Shown here: positions 42,701 to 51,486 of the stretch, one piece after another
Numbering within the stretch: the stretch's first letter is position 1
Layout: every line of letters starts with the position of its first letter
Assembly: GCF_001905725.1 (NCBI RefSeq)
Contig: NZ_LIWB01000019.1
Span: 1 to 64,000 of the forward strand
From: Streptomyces sp. CB02400
Lineage (GTDB): Bacteria; Actinomycetota; Actinomycetes; Streptomycetales; Streptomycetaceae
DNA: 64,000 nt
Direction: 5' to 3'
Translations under genes and position numbers: made by a program
The notes under the pieces: model-generated
The model's input: only the letters and a program-made list of their open reading frames with translations
What the model was told of the DNA's origin: nothing
The model's database searches: none

Positions 42701-45142
42701 TCACATCGCCAGGTCCGGGGAACGGACCCGGTCGAACACCCTCTCCTCGTCCCGCTCGGTGAGGAGATACGCCTGGGCCTCACCCACATGGAAGTACATG
42801 CCGTGCAGCTCCAGGGCCCCGTCCTTCATGGCCCGGGCCACCGATTCATGGGCGCGCAGATGCTCCAGCTGCTGCACCACGTTCGTCAGGCAGAGCTGCT
42901 CGACCGCGTCGGTGGGGGTCCGCCCGGCCAGCCGCGACGGGGGCAGGCTGCCGTCGCCCATGCGCCGCAGGCTCGGCCGGCCGTGCCGCAGCCAGCGTCT
43001 CAGCGGTGTGCGGGCGCCGTCCGGCTCGGTGTCGAGCAGCGCCTGCATCGCACTGCACCCCGAGTGCCCGCACACCGTGATCGACCGGACAGCCAACATC
43101 TCCACGGCGTACTCGATGGCGGCCGCCACCGAGTCGTCGCCGCTCTCCGCGCCGGGCGGTGGCACGAGGTTGCCGACATTGCGCACCACGAACAGGTCTC
43201 CCGGACCACTGGCCGTGATCATCGAGGTGACCACCCGGGAGTCGGCACAGGTCAGGAACAGCTGTCCGGGTCGCTGTCCCTCGCGCGCCAGCCGGGCCAG
43301 CTCACCGCGGACCAGGGGAGCGGTGTTGCGCTGGAACGCGCTGATGCCGCGCCTCAGTTCGTGTCCGCCGGTTTCGGCCGGCTCCGGTTCGCCTTCAGCG
43401 GCTCCGTCCGTTCCATCTGCTCCCTCCGTTCCGTCGGTCCCGCCCGGTCGTGGGTCGCCGCCCGGCCGGGGGCGTGGGCGTTCGCACTGGTGGTTGCGCC
43501 AGGCCGTCCAGGGTCGGCAGCGGCAGTCGGCGTCGGAGGCGCCGGCCTCCTCGCTCCCGTCGGGCGAGTGCCCGGAGGTGAGGGCCGCGGGCTCGGCGAT
43601 CCGGACCCCGGCGCGCCGGCCGGTGATCTCGACGGTGCCGCCCCGCGCGGTGTGCGTGCTCTGCCAGTCCTGCAGCGTCTCGTACGCCGCGTGGTCCATG
43701 AAGGAGCCGTCCAACGCCACGACCACGTCGGCCCCTTGGGGGACGAGGTGCAGGGCCCGGCTGAGCCGTGGCACCGCGAGGAACGTCAACTGACCTCGTA
43801 CGTGTACGTGATGGACTCCTTCCTCCTCATCGTGCGTGATCCGGGTGCGGGTGAGCCGGTGCAGGGCCACGCCGACGGCGACGGCGATGCCCAGTGCCAC
43901 GCCCTCCAGGACGCCGAGGGACACGACGCCGAGGGTGGTCACGGCGTAGACCAGGACTTCACGGTGGCGGGTCACCGTGCGGATGTGGTGCAGGGACACC
44001 ATCTGGATGCCGACGGCCATCACCAGGGCGGCGAGCGAGGCGAGCGGGATGAGCTCCAGGAGCGGGACCATCAGCAGCGCGGCGATCACTACGAGAACGC
44101 CGTGCAGCATCGTGGAGTTCCGGCTCACGGCACCCGCTTTGACGTTCGCGGAACTGCGGACCGCCACGCCGGCCACCGGGAGCCCGCCGAGCGAGCCGGA
44201 GACGATGTTGGCCGCGCCCTGACCGAGCAGTTCACGGTCCAGGTCGGAGCGCCCGATCTGGCCGGGGCCGGGGCGGCCGGACACCAGCTTGTCCACGGCC
44301 ACGGCGCCGAGCAGCGACTGCACGCTGCACACCAGCGTCGTGGTGAGCACGGCGGCGGCGAGGCCGAGCACGGGTCCCTCGGGCAGCCCGGCCAGGGCGT
44401 GGTTGCGCCAGGACGGCAGGTCCACCTTGGGCAGGACGAGGCCGGCCGCGGCGGCGACCGCGGTGGCTCCGGCGACGGCGACGAGCGCTGCCGGAACCGT
44501 GCGGAGAACACGTCCGGGGCGGCCCGGGATCCGGGGCCAGAGCAGCAGCAGGGCCAGGGTCAGCAGGCTCACCGACAGGGCCGCGGGGTGCAGGTTCGCC
44601 AACTGGGAGGGAAGGGCGAGGAGGTTGTCGGGGACGGAGCTCTGCGGGGTGCCGCCGAGGACGATGTGGAGCTGGGCGACGGCGATGGTGACGCCGATGC
44701 CGGCGAGCATGCCGTGCACGATCGCGGGGCTCACGGCGAGCGCGCCGCGTGCCACGCGCAGGCAGCCGAGGCCGAGCTGGGAGATTCCGGCGAGGACGGT
44801 GATGGCGCAGGTCGTCCGCCAGCCGTAGTGCTGGATGAGGTCGGCGGTGACGACGGTGAGTCCGGCGGCGGGACCGCTCACCTGGAGCGGGGAGCCGCCG
44901 ATCCGCCCGGCGACGATTCCGCCCACGGCGGCGGCGACCAGGCCGGCCTGGAGCGGCGCGCCGGTGGCGAGGGCGATGCCGAGGGAGAGCGGGAGGGCGA
45001 TCAGGAAGACCGCGACCGAGGCCGACAGGTCGGCTCCCGCGATACGCGGGCGCGGGGGGCCGGCCGGTGGCGGGCTGTGAGGTGGGTGGGCGCGCTCGGT
45101 CCGATCCGAGTCGGCGGCGCGGGCGGGCACGCAGGCTGACAT
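42701..45142 (-). CDS. SulP-family anion transporter fused to beta-carbonic anhydrase
   Basis: An 813-residue fusion. Residues about 35-430 are the SulP membrane domain (about 12 helices), 440-530 a STAS domain, and 595-813 a beta-class carbonic anhydrase with zinc ligands in TCADSR and CGHSGC. A Pro/Gly/Glu linker of GTDG/EGAD units joins the parts. It likely imports bicarbonate (or sulfate) and interconverts it with CO2 at the membrane. The ATG at 45142 has AGAAGG 6 bases upstream. An A/T-rich promoter region lies between it and the divergent lipoprotein gene. Confidence 0.92.
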   Translation of the reverse strand: MSACVPARAADSDRTERAHPPHSPPPAGPPRPRIAGADLSASVAVFLIALPLSLGIALATGAPLQAGLVAAAVGGIVAGRIGGSPLQVSGPAAGLTVVTADLIQHYGWRTTCAITVLAGISQLGLGCLRVARGALAVSPAIVHGMLAGIGVTIAVAQLHIVLGGTPQSSVPDNLLALPSQLANLHPAALSVSLLTLALLLLWPRIPGRPGRVLRTVPAALVAVAGATAVAAAAGLVLPKVDLPSWRNHALAGLPEGPVLGLAAAVLTTTLVCSVQSLLGAVAVDKLVSGRPGPGQIGRSDLDRELLGQGAANIVSGSLGGLPVAGVAVRSSANVKAGAVSRNSTMLHGVLVVIAALLMVPLLELIPLASLAALVMAVGIQMVSLHHIRTVTRHREVLVYAVTTLGVVSLGVLEGVALGIAVAVGVALHRLTRTRITHDEEEGVHHVHVRGQLTFLAVPRLSRALHLVPQGADVVVALDGSFMDHAAYETLQDWQSTHTARGGTVEITGRRAGVRIAEPAALTSGHSPDGSEEAGASDADCRCRPWTAWRNHQCERPRPRPGGDPRPGGTDGTEGADGTDGAAEGEPEPAETGGHELRRGISAFQRNTAPLVRGELARLAREGQRPGQLFLTCADSRVVTSMITASGPGDLFVVRNVGNLVPPPGAESGDDSVAAAIEYAVEMLAVRSITVCGHSGCSAMQALLDTEPDGARTPLRRWLRHGRPSLRRMGDGSLPPSRLAGRTPTDAVEQLCLTNVVQQLEHLRAHESVARAMKDGALELHGMYFHVGEAQAYLLTERDEERVFDRVRSPDLAM

Positions 45143-45390
45143 GGTTTCCCTTCTCTCGTACATCAACAATCCGTAAACGGATCGTAATTGAGAGTAAAGG
45201 ACTGGCATAGACTTTCCGGGCAAATGGATGAATCTATCACTCCAGCGAGTGATGTAGCCATTTCGTCGGCTTGTCGTATTAACCCCTTCTTCATTCCGTG
45301 CGACTTTGACGGCGCTGTCGGCGTGGACCGGCACAGCACCAGACAAAGCCCTCATCGAGCTCGGCCCGAGAGAAGGAAGAAGGTGGGCGG

Positions 45391-46662
45391 ATGGCCGCCA
45401 CCCACGGAATCGCCACGGGCACCTTGATCGCCGCGGTCTGCGTCGCCTCGCTCGCCGGGTGCGGGACCGGCACCGACAGCACCGGCGAGCAGGCGCGTGA
45501 CCAGGAGAAGGCCAAGCCGGCCCCGGCACCGAAGAACGTCGTCCGGCTGATCGGAGACGGCTCCACCGCGTACACCGGGGCACAGCCGCACCTGCCCCGG
45601 CCCGAGCGGCTGAAGCGAGGCGAGAAGCCCCCGCAGTTCGTGGTCTTCTCCTGGGACGGCGCGGGCGAGGACGGCCAGAAGCTCTTCTCGCATTTCCGCA
45701 AGGTCGCCAAGGAGAACAACGCGACCATGACGTACTTCCTGAGCGGCGTGTACCTGCTGCCGGAGGGGAAACGCGATCTGTACCGCCCGCCGCAGCACTC
45801 CCCGGGCCGCTCCGACATCGGCTTCAACGACCGGGAGGGCATCGCCGACACCGTGAAGCAGCTGCGCCTCGCGTGGCTCGAGGGCAACGAGATCGGCACC
45901 CACTTCAACGGGCACTTCTGCGGCAGCGACGGTGGGGTCGGCGAATGGTCGGTGGCGGAGTGGAAGGACGAGATCGCCCAGGCCAAGCGCTTCGTGAAGA
46001 CCTGGAAGACCAATACCGGCATGAAGAACTCGGCCCCGCTGCCCTTCGACTACGACAAGGAGCTGATCGGCGCCCGCACCCCCTGCCTGGAGGGGCAGAA
46101 GAACTTCATGAAGGCCGCCCGCGACCTGGGCTTCCGCTACGACACCAGCGGGGTCAACGACCAGGTGTGGCCGAAGAAGAAGCAGGGCCTGTGGGACCTG
46201 TCGATGCAGCTCGTGCCCTTCCCCGGGCACTCCTTCGAACAGCTCACCATGGACTACAACTTCATGGTCAACCAGTCCGGCACCACCACCCAGGGCGACC
46301 CCGCCAAGCACGAGATGTGGGGCGACCAGATGCGGGACGGCCTCCTCCAGGGCTTCGAGCGGGCCTACGAGGGCAACAGGGCGCCCCTGATCATCGGCAA
46401 CCACTTCGAGTCCTGGAACGGCGGCACCTACATGCGGGCCGTCGAGGAGGTCATCGAGGAGGTGTGCACCAAGTCCGACGTGCGCTGTGTCTCCTTCCGG
46501 CAGCTGGTGGACTGGCTGGACGCCCAGGACCCGGGGACCCTGGCGAAACTGCGCACGCTGGACGTGGGTGAGGCCCCGAAGAAGGGCTGGAAGCCCTTCC
46601 TGTCCGGCGATTCCGCACCGGCTCCCAAGGGGGTGCCCGGAGCCCCGGCCGAGAAGCGGTGA
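45391..46662 (+). CDS. polysaccharide-deacetylase-like lipoprotein
   Basis: A 423-residue extracytoplasmic protein with a lipobox (LAGC, Cys24). VVFSWDGAGEDGQKLFSHFRK aligns with the NodB first motif (F-x-F-D-D type, here with the second Asp replaced by Gly), and EIGTHFNGHF with the H-x3-H-like metal motif. The pattern fits actinobacterial NodB-like lipoproteins. The missing Asp makes deacetylase activity uncertain. It is divergent from the SulP fusion. Confidence 0.75.
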   Translation: MAATHGIATGTLIAAVCVASLAGCGTGTDSTGEQARDQEKAKPAPAPKNVVRLIGDGSTAYTGAQPHLPRPERLKRGEKPPQFVVFSWDGAGEDGQKLFSHFRKVAKENNATMTYFLSGVYLLPEGKRDLYRPPQHSPGRSDIGFNDREGIADTVKQLRLAWLEGNEIGTHFNGHFCGSDGGVGEWSVAEWKDEIAQAKRFVKTWKTNTGMKNSAPLPFDYDKELIGARTPCLEGQKNFMKAARDLGFRYDTSGVNDQVWPKKKQGLWDLSMQLVPFPGHSFEQLTMDYNFMVNQSGTTTQGDPAKHEMWGDQMRDGLLQGFERAYEGNRAPLIIGNHFESWNGGTYMRAVEEVIEEVCTKSDVRCVSFRQLVDWLDAQDPGTLAKLRTLDVGEAPKKGWKPFLSGDSAPAPKGVPGAPAEKR

Positions 46663-46665
46663 ACG

Positions 46666-47646
46666 TCAGGCGGACGCCGTGACGTTCTCGCCGAGCACGA
46701 AACCGGGGTCGATCTGGGCCGCCAGGTCGACCCCGGTGCGCTCGTCGCCCCACGACCGGGCGTTCTTCAGGTGGAAGTGCGCCATCTGGCGGGTGTAACG
46801 CTCGTGGTCGCGCGACTCGTACGTCGCGTCGGCGGCCGAGTGCAGCAGGCGCAGCGCGTGCCGGTTGGGCTCCTCCAGGAGGTCGAACCGGGGCGGCCGG
46901 CCCTTCTCCATGGCCCGGACCCAGTCCGAGTGCCCCACCGTCACCAGCAGGTCCTCCCCGGCCTCCGCGCGGAGGAAGTCGAGGTCGTCCGGGCCCTGCA
47001 CCTTGTTGCCGACGACCTTCAGGGTGACGCCGAAGTCGCGGGCGTACTCCTTGTACTGGCGGTAGACGGAGACCCCCTTCCGGGTCGGCTCGGCCACGAG
47101 GAACGTGATGTCGAAGCGGGTGAACATGCCGGAGGCGAAGGAGTCCGAACCGGCCGTCATGTCGACCACGACGTACTCGCCGGGGCCGTCCACCAGGTGG
47201 TTCAGACACAGCTCCACCGCTCCGGTCTTGGAGTGGTAGCAGGCGACCCCCAGGTCGGCGTCGGTGAAGGGGCCGGTGACCATCAAACGGACGGCCCCGC
47301 CGTCGAGTTCCACCGGCCGCGCACAGGCGTCGTAGACCGGATTGTCCTCGCGTACCCGCAGCAGCCGGGAGCCCTCACCGGGCGGAGTGGTCTTGATCAT
47401 TGTCTCGGCGGACGCGATGCGCGGGTTGGTGCCGCGCAGATAGTCCTTGATCAGCGGCAGGTGCTCGCCCAGCGCGGGCAGCGCGGCCGCCTCCGCCTCG
47501 TCCAGGCCCAGCGCGGCCCCGAGGTGCTGGTTGATGTCGGCGTCCACCGCGACGACCGGGGCGCTGACGGCCACGAGATGACGGATGAACAGGGAGGACA
47601 GGGTCGTCTTCCCGCTGCCGCCCTTCCCCACGAAAGCAATTTTCAT
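46666..47646 (-). CDS. CooC/MinD-like P-loop ATPase
   Basis: A protein of 326 residues from MKIAFVGKGGSGKTTLSSLF (deviant Walker A) with DADINQHLGAALG (switch I region) and VVVDMTAGSDSFA (Walker B/switch II). This fits the CooC1/MinD-ParA family that loads nickel or positions proteins. A start 9 bases upstream (MVNMKIAF) is equally possible; neither has a clear ribosome-binding site. It converges on the lipoprotein gene and is divergent from the Fic-like gene, with about 100 bp between. Confidence 0.85.
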   Translation of the reverse strand: MKIAFVGKGGSGKTTLSSLFIRHLVAVSAPVVAVDADINQHLGAALGLDEAEAAALPALGEHLPLIKDYLRGTNPRIASAETMIKTTPPGEGSRLLRVREDNPVYDACARPVELDGGAVRLMVTGPFTDADLGVACYHSKTGAVELCLNHLVDGPGEYVVVDMTAGSDSFASGMFTRFDITFLVAEPTRKGVSVYRQYKEYARDFGVTLKVVGNKVQGPDDLDFLRAEAGEDLLVTVGHSDWVRAMEKGRPPRFDLLEEPNRHALRLLHSAADATYESRDHERYTRQMAHFHLKNARSWGDERTGVDLAAQIDPGFVLGENVTASA

Positions 47647-47737
47647 GTTCACCAAGCGTAATGGAATGGTAGCTGTATGTGGCAGTCGGACGTGAAGAAG
47701 GCCACTCCTTCGTGGGGTGGGCGCCGGGGGTGCGTAG

Positions 47738-47759
47738 TGTCGTACTCATGAGTACGACA
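47738..47759. promoter_or_regulatory. perfect 22-bp palindrome spanning the Fic-like start codon
   Basis: The half-site TGTCGTACTCA is followed directly by its exact complement. The ATG of the downstream gene is at the centre. A TAGTGT -10-like hexamer lies 7 bases before the ATG, so the transcript may be leaderless and the palindrome would cover the transcription start, an ideal repressor site. Confidence 0.65.
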
Positions 47760-48572
47760 GGTGCGACCGCCGACCCGCTCGCCGCCCTGGGCTCCCTGCC
47801 CGGAGTGGCCGACTCCGTGGAGTCCGTGCGCAAGGCCGTGGACCGGGTCTACGGGCACCGGGTCATGCGGCGGCGCAGCAACGAGATCACCTCCGAGGCG
47901 GCGCTGCGCGGCGCCCGTGGCTCGGCGGCGCTGTCGGGCGCGGACTGGGCCCTGGAGGAGGTGCGTCGGCGCAGTGACTTCAGCGGCGACGACGGCGCCC
48001 GCACGATGGGCGCGGCGCTGCGGCTGACCGCCGAGGCGGGGCAGTTGCTGTCCGTCTGGCGGCAGTCGCCCCTGCGGGTCCTGGCCCGGCTGCACCTGGT
48101 CGCGGCGGCCGACAATGCCGAGCGGGTCGGGCGCCCCCGGCAGGAGGGCGAGCCGGTCGACGAGCCCCTGATCGGGCTCGGCCTGCCGAGCGCGGCGGAG
48201 GCGCACGGCCGGCTGGACGGGCTGTCCGAGCTGATCATCGCGGGCGGTTCCGCCCCGGCGCTGGTGACGGCCGCCGTCGTGCACGGCGAACTTCTCGCAC
48301 TGCGCCCCTTCACCTCCCACAACGGCCTGGTCGCGCGTACGGCCGAACGCATCGTCCTGGTCGGCAGCGGTCTCGACCCCAAGTCGGTCTGCCCGGCCGA
48401 GGTCGGACACGCCGAGCTGGGCCAGGAGGCCTACATCAGGGCGCTGGAGGGGTATGTCTCCGGCACCCCCGAGGGTGTGGCGGCCTGGATCGCCCATTGC
48501 GGGCGCGCGGTCGAGCTGGGGGCGCGCGAGTCGACGGCCGTGTGCGAGGCGCTCCAGCGCGGGGCCGCGTAA
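47748..48572 (+). CDS. Fic-fold-like protein with degenerate catalytic motif
   Basis: A 274-residue protein. TAAVVHGELLALRPFTSHNG followed by LVARTAERIVL aligns with the Fic active-site region (…H-x-x-[FL]…HPFxDGNGRxxR). Here the catalytic His is Arg, the acidic residue is Ser, the following Gly is His and the first Arg is Leu (about residues 185-197), so AMP-transfer is not expected. The upstream helical region is Fic-like in spacing. The protein may be a pseudoenzyme or regulator. I recall an orthologue at this locus in other Streptomyces, sometimes annotated 'oxidoreductase'. The start codon lies within a 22-bp palindrome. Confidence 0.7.
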   Translation: MSTTGATADPLAALGSLPGVADSVESVRKAVDRVYGHRVMRRRSNEITSEAALRGARGSAALSGADWALEEVRRRSDFSGDDGARTMGAALRLTAEAGQLLSVWRQSPLRVLARLHLVAAADNAERVGRPRQEGEPVDEPLIGLGLPSAAEAHGRLDGLSELIIAGGSAPALVTAAVVHGELLALRPFTSHNGLVARTAERIVLVGSGLDPKSVCPAEVGHAELGQEAYIRALEGYVSGTPEGVAAWIAHCGRAVELGARESTAVCEALQRGAA

Positions 48573-48601
48573 AAGGAGCCGGAGAAGAGCCCGGCAGAGA
48601 T

Positions 48602-48629
48602 GCGGCGGTACGAATACTCGTACCGCCGC
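48602..48629 (+). terminator. perfect 12-bp hairpin after the Fic-like gene
   Basis: GCGGCGGTACGA / TCGTACCGCCGC with loop ATAC, 30 bases after the stop. No T-run. A factor-binding site is an alternative. Confidence 0.6.
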
Positions 48630-48964
48630 TGGCATGTCCACCGCGTTACCAAGCGTCCTCGATATGTGCCCATCAGGTCGGGGACTTCGCCCGTCACCTG
48701 GTGCGGCTGGCCCGTAATCGACGGGTCGACGTCGCGTGGGTTCCCGGTGTTCATGCTCGGTCCGTGGGGCCACACATGCGTTGGTGGGGGTGATCCTCGC
48801 GGATGCCCTTGGTCTCGCGGGCCGTTAAGTCCTTTGTACTCCGGGTCCGGAGCAAGCGGAAGTCCTCGCCCTGCTTCTTTACTTTTGCCCTCAAAGCCAT
48901 CCCAAACGGGCGTCGCCGGGGTGTGTGCTGCCGGCGACCGGCGGGGCGGCTCGGCGGGAGGCGG
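48630..48964. other. intergenic, no gene recognised
   Basis: About 335 bp between the convergent Fic-like and HAD genes. No clear gene or repeat beyond the preceding hairpin. Confidence 0.45.
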
Positions 48965-49798
48965 TCAGGCCGCCGTCGTGCGGCGCCGGCTCGCGTACCA
49001 GACGAGGCCCGCGGTGGCCGCCGCGGCGCCTATGGCGGCTGCCGCGACCAGGGCGGGGCGCGGCGGTACGGAGAAGGCGGGGAGGCGCTGCTTGAGCCGC
49101 ACCGGCCGGTGGAAGTCGAGGATCGGCCACTCCCGCGCGAGGGCCTCCCTGCGCAGCGCGCGGTCGGGGTTCACGGCGTGCGGGTGGCCCACGGACTCCA
49201 GCATCGGGACATCGGTCACCGAGTCGCTGTAGGCGTAACAACGGGCCAGGTCGTAGCCCTCCGACTCGGCCAGCTCCCGGACCGCCTCGGCCTTGGTCGG
49301 GCCGTACGCGTAGTACTCCACCTCGCCGGTGAAGCACCCGTCGTCGCCTACGACCATACGGGTGGCCACCACCCGGTCCGCGCCGAGCAGTTCGCCGATC
49401 GGCTCGACCACCTCGGCGCCCGACGTGGACACGATCACGACGTCGCGTCCCGCGGTGTGGTGCCGCTCGATGAGGGTGGCGGCCTCGTCGTAGATGATCG
49501 GGTCGATCAGGTCGTGCAGCGTCTCGGCGACGATCTCCCTGACCTGCTGGACGTTCCAGCCGCGGCACAGCGCGGACAGGTACTTGCGCATCCGCTCCAT
49601 CTGGTCGTGATCGGCGCCGCCGGCCAGGAACACGAACTGGGAGTACGCGGTGCGCAGGACAGCCCTGCGGTTGATCAGGCCGCCTTGATAGAACGACTTG
49701 CTGAACGTGAGCGTGCTCGACTTCGCAATGACCGTCTTGTCCAGGTCAAAGAAGGCGGCTGTGCGGGGCATCGAGTGGTTTTCCACGTCCTTGAGCAT
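48965..49798 (-). CDS. HAD-IB family phosphatase with C-terminal membrane anchor
   Basis: A 277-residue HAD hydrolase. The nucleophile motif FFDLDKT (Asp18, Asp20), the Thr/Ser motif VIVSTSGAE and the metal motif YSDSVTDVPML are intact, placing it near phosphoserine phosphatase-like enzymes (HAD-IB). A C-terminal hydrophobic helix (about residues 248-268) followed by Arg residues tethers it to the membrane. A downstream start (MPRTAAFFDL, 49771) is possible. In S. coelicolor the orthologue sits beside the tad/ssd cluster as here. Confidence 0.85.
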   Translation of the reverse strand: MLKDVENHSMPRTAAFFDLDKTVIAKSSTLTFSKSFYQGGLINRRAVLRTAYSQFVFLAGGADHDQMERMRKYLSALCRGWNVQQVREIVAETLHDLIDPIIYDEAATLIERHHTAGRDVVIVSTSGAEVVEPIGELLGADRVVATRMVVGDDGCFTGEVEYYAYGPTKAEAVRELAESEGYDLARCYAYSDSVTDVPMLESVGHPHAVNPDRALRREALAREWPILDFHRPVRLKQRLPAFSVPPRPALVAAAAIGAAAATAGLVWYASRRRTTAA

Positions 49799-50379
49799 AG
49801 GCGCAGCCCATTCGGCGTAAGGTGGGGCGTGTGGGTTTGCCTGAGAGGGCTCTCGGGTACACCATGGAAGTCACGGATCGTTCGCGACCGTGTCTAACCC
49901 GGTCCGACTCCTCCCCCCCCCGAGTCGGCCGTGGGGACGACCCCCGCTCTCCCCCCCGGCGGGGGTCGTCGCATGTCCGGGTGGGTTTTCCTCATTCTCC
50001 TCGCGGTTGGTGCACCGCGCGGGTGCCGTGCGCATGTTCATATGTCATGAACATGAGCAGTTACCCGAGGTAGTCGTCGGACTGCTCTGCGGAAGCCGCA
50101 CAGGAGGTGTGCGGGACTCACCGGTTTGGGTGACCGCGATATTCACAGGCGTCGACCCGTCCACAGTTATCGACCAAGATCCACATGTTTTTCCGGATCG
50201 CCGCATCGTGATTCCGACGCGCCCGCTCGCCGAGAGTTCACGCCCGGTTCCGTTTGTCGGGTCGCGTACGGCCGGTTTCCGCCGGCCGTTCAAAGAAGAA
50301 CCGCTTGCCGGCTCTTCACACGTCTGGGAATCGCGGGGCCGCAGGGGCTGCGCGAGAGATGCAGCAAAGGGGGACGAAC
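49799..50379. other. 581-bp region upstream of the tad/ssd operon
   Basis: Presumed promoter region. It has a poly-C stretch at about 49912-49920, a good inverted repeat at 50033-50055 and no convincing gene. Open frames here are short and overlapping. Confidence 0.5.
50033..50055. promoter_or_regulatory. inverted repeat CATGTTCAT-n5-ATGAACATG upstream of tad/ssd
   Basis: Perfect 9-bp arms separated by 5 bp, A/T-rich against a GC-rich background, about 325 bp upstream of ssd. It looks like a dimeric repressor/activator site. Confidence 0.5.
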
Positions 50380-51486
50380 GTGTCTGGAACCATCACCCAA
50401 GATCCGCCGCCGGCCACCGGAGGAGGCCGGCCGGGCGCACCGCTGATCCTCACCGAGGACGCCGGGCTCCTCGACGACCTGCTGCGCCTGTGCGCGGCGG
50501 CCGGCGCCACACCGGAGGTCCATCACACGGTGCCGGAACCAAGGGGCAGCTGGGAGGCCGCACCGCTCGTCCTGGTCGGGGACGACGCCGCGCGGCGGGT
50601 GCGCGGGGCGGCACGCAGGCCGGGAGTGGTGCTGGTCGGCCGCGACCAGGACGACTCCGGGATCTGGCGGCGGGCCGTCGAGATCGGCGCCGACCACGTG
50701 CTGATGCTGCCCGACGGCGAGCAGTGGCTGGTCGACCGCATCGCCGACGTGGCCGAAGGCGTCGGACGGCCCGCCCTGACCGTCGGTGTCATCGGCGGCC
50801 GGGGCGGCGCCGGAGCGTCCACGCTCGCGTGCGCGCTCGCCGTCACCTCCGCGCGTGAGGGGCTGCGCACCCTCCTCGTGGACGCCGATCCGCTGGGCGG
50901 CGGACTCGACGTGGCCCTCGGGGGCGAGACGGCCAAAGGGCTGCGCTGGCCGGCGTTCGCCGCGTCACACGGCCGGGTCGGCGGCGGCGCCCTGGAGGAG
51001 TCACTGCCGGAACTGCACTCGCTGCGGGTGCTCAGCTGGGACCGCGGCGACTGTCTCGCCGTACCACCCAGGGCCGTACGCGCGGTGCTCGCCGCGGCGC
51101 GGCGCGGGGGCGGCACCGTCGTGGTCGACCTGCCGCGCCGCGTCGACGACGGGGTCGCCGAGGTCCTCGCCCAGCTCGACCTCGGGCTCCTCGTGGTCCC
51201 CGCGGAGCTGCGCGCCGTCGCGGCGGCGGGCCGCGTCGCCTCCGCCGTGGGCATGGTCCTGCGCGATCTGCGAGTGGCGGTACGCGGGCCGTACGCACCG
51301 GGGCTGGACGACCGTGAGGTGGCCCGGCTGCTCGGGCTGCCCCTCGCCGGAGACGTGCCCGCCGAGCCCGCCCTGCGGCGCCCGGACGAGGCGGGCCGCC
51401 CGCCCGGGGCCTCGGGCCGGGGCCCGCTGGCCCGCTTCTGCAGGGAGTTCTGGGAGCGGGCGCTGGTGGAGGCGAGGGCGGCATGA
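50380..51486 (+). CDS. ssd: Ssd/CpaE-like septum site-determining protein (TadZ)
   Basis: A 368-residue MinD/ParA-superfamily protein. The N-terminal part resembles a degenerate receiver; the P-loop at about residues 140-149 is GGRGGAGAST, in which both the signature Lys and the GKT Lys are absent, as in CpaE/TadZ relatives. LVDADPLGGGLDVALGG follows. Such proteins localise the Tad machine and, in mycobacteria and Streptomyces, are called Ssd for effects on septation. The GTG at 50380 has AAGGGGGA upstream; an ATG at 50359 is an alternative. It overlaps tadA by ATGA. Confidence 0.85.
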   Translation: MSGTITQDPPPATGGGRPGAPLILTEDAGLLDDLLRLCAAAGATPEVHHTVPEPRGSWEAAPLVLVGDDAARRVRGAARRPGVVLVGRDQDDSGIWRRAVEIGADHVLMLPDGEQWLVDRIADVAEGVGRPALTVGVIGGRGGAGASTLACALAVTSAREGLRTLLVDADPLGGGLDVALGGETAKGLRWPAFAASHGRVGGGALEESLPELHSLRVLSWDRGDCLAVPPRAVRAVLAAARRGGGTVVVDLPRRVDDGVAEVLAQLDLGLLVVPAELRAVAAAGRVASAVGMVLRDLRVAVRGPYAPGLDDREVARLLGLPLAGDVPAEPALRRPDEAGRPPGASGRGPLARFCREFWERALVEARAA

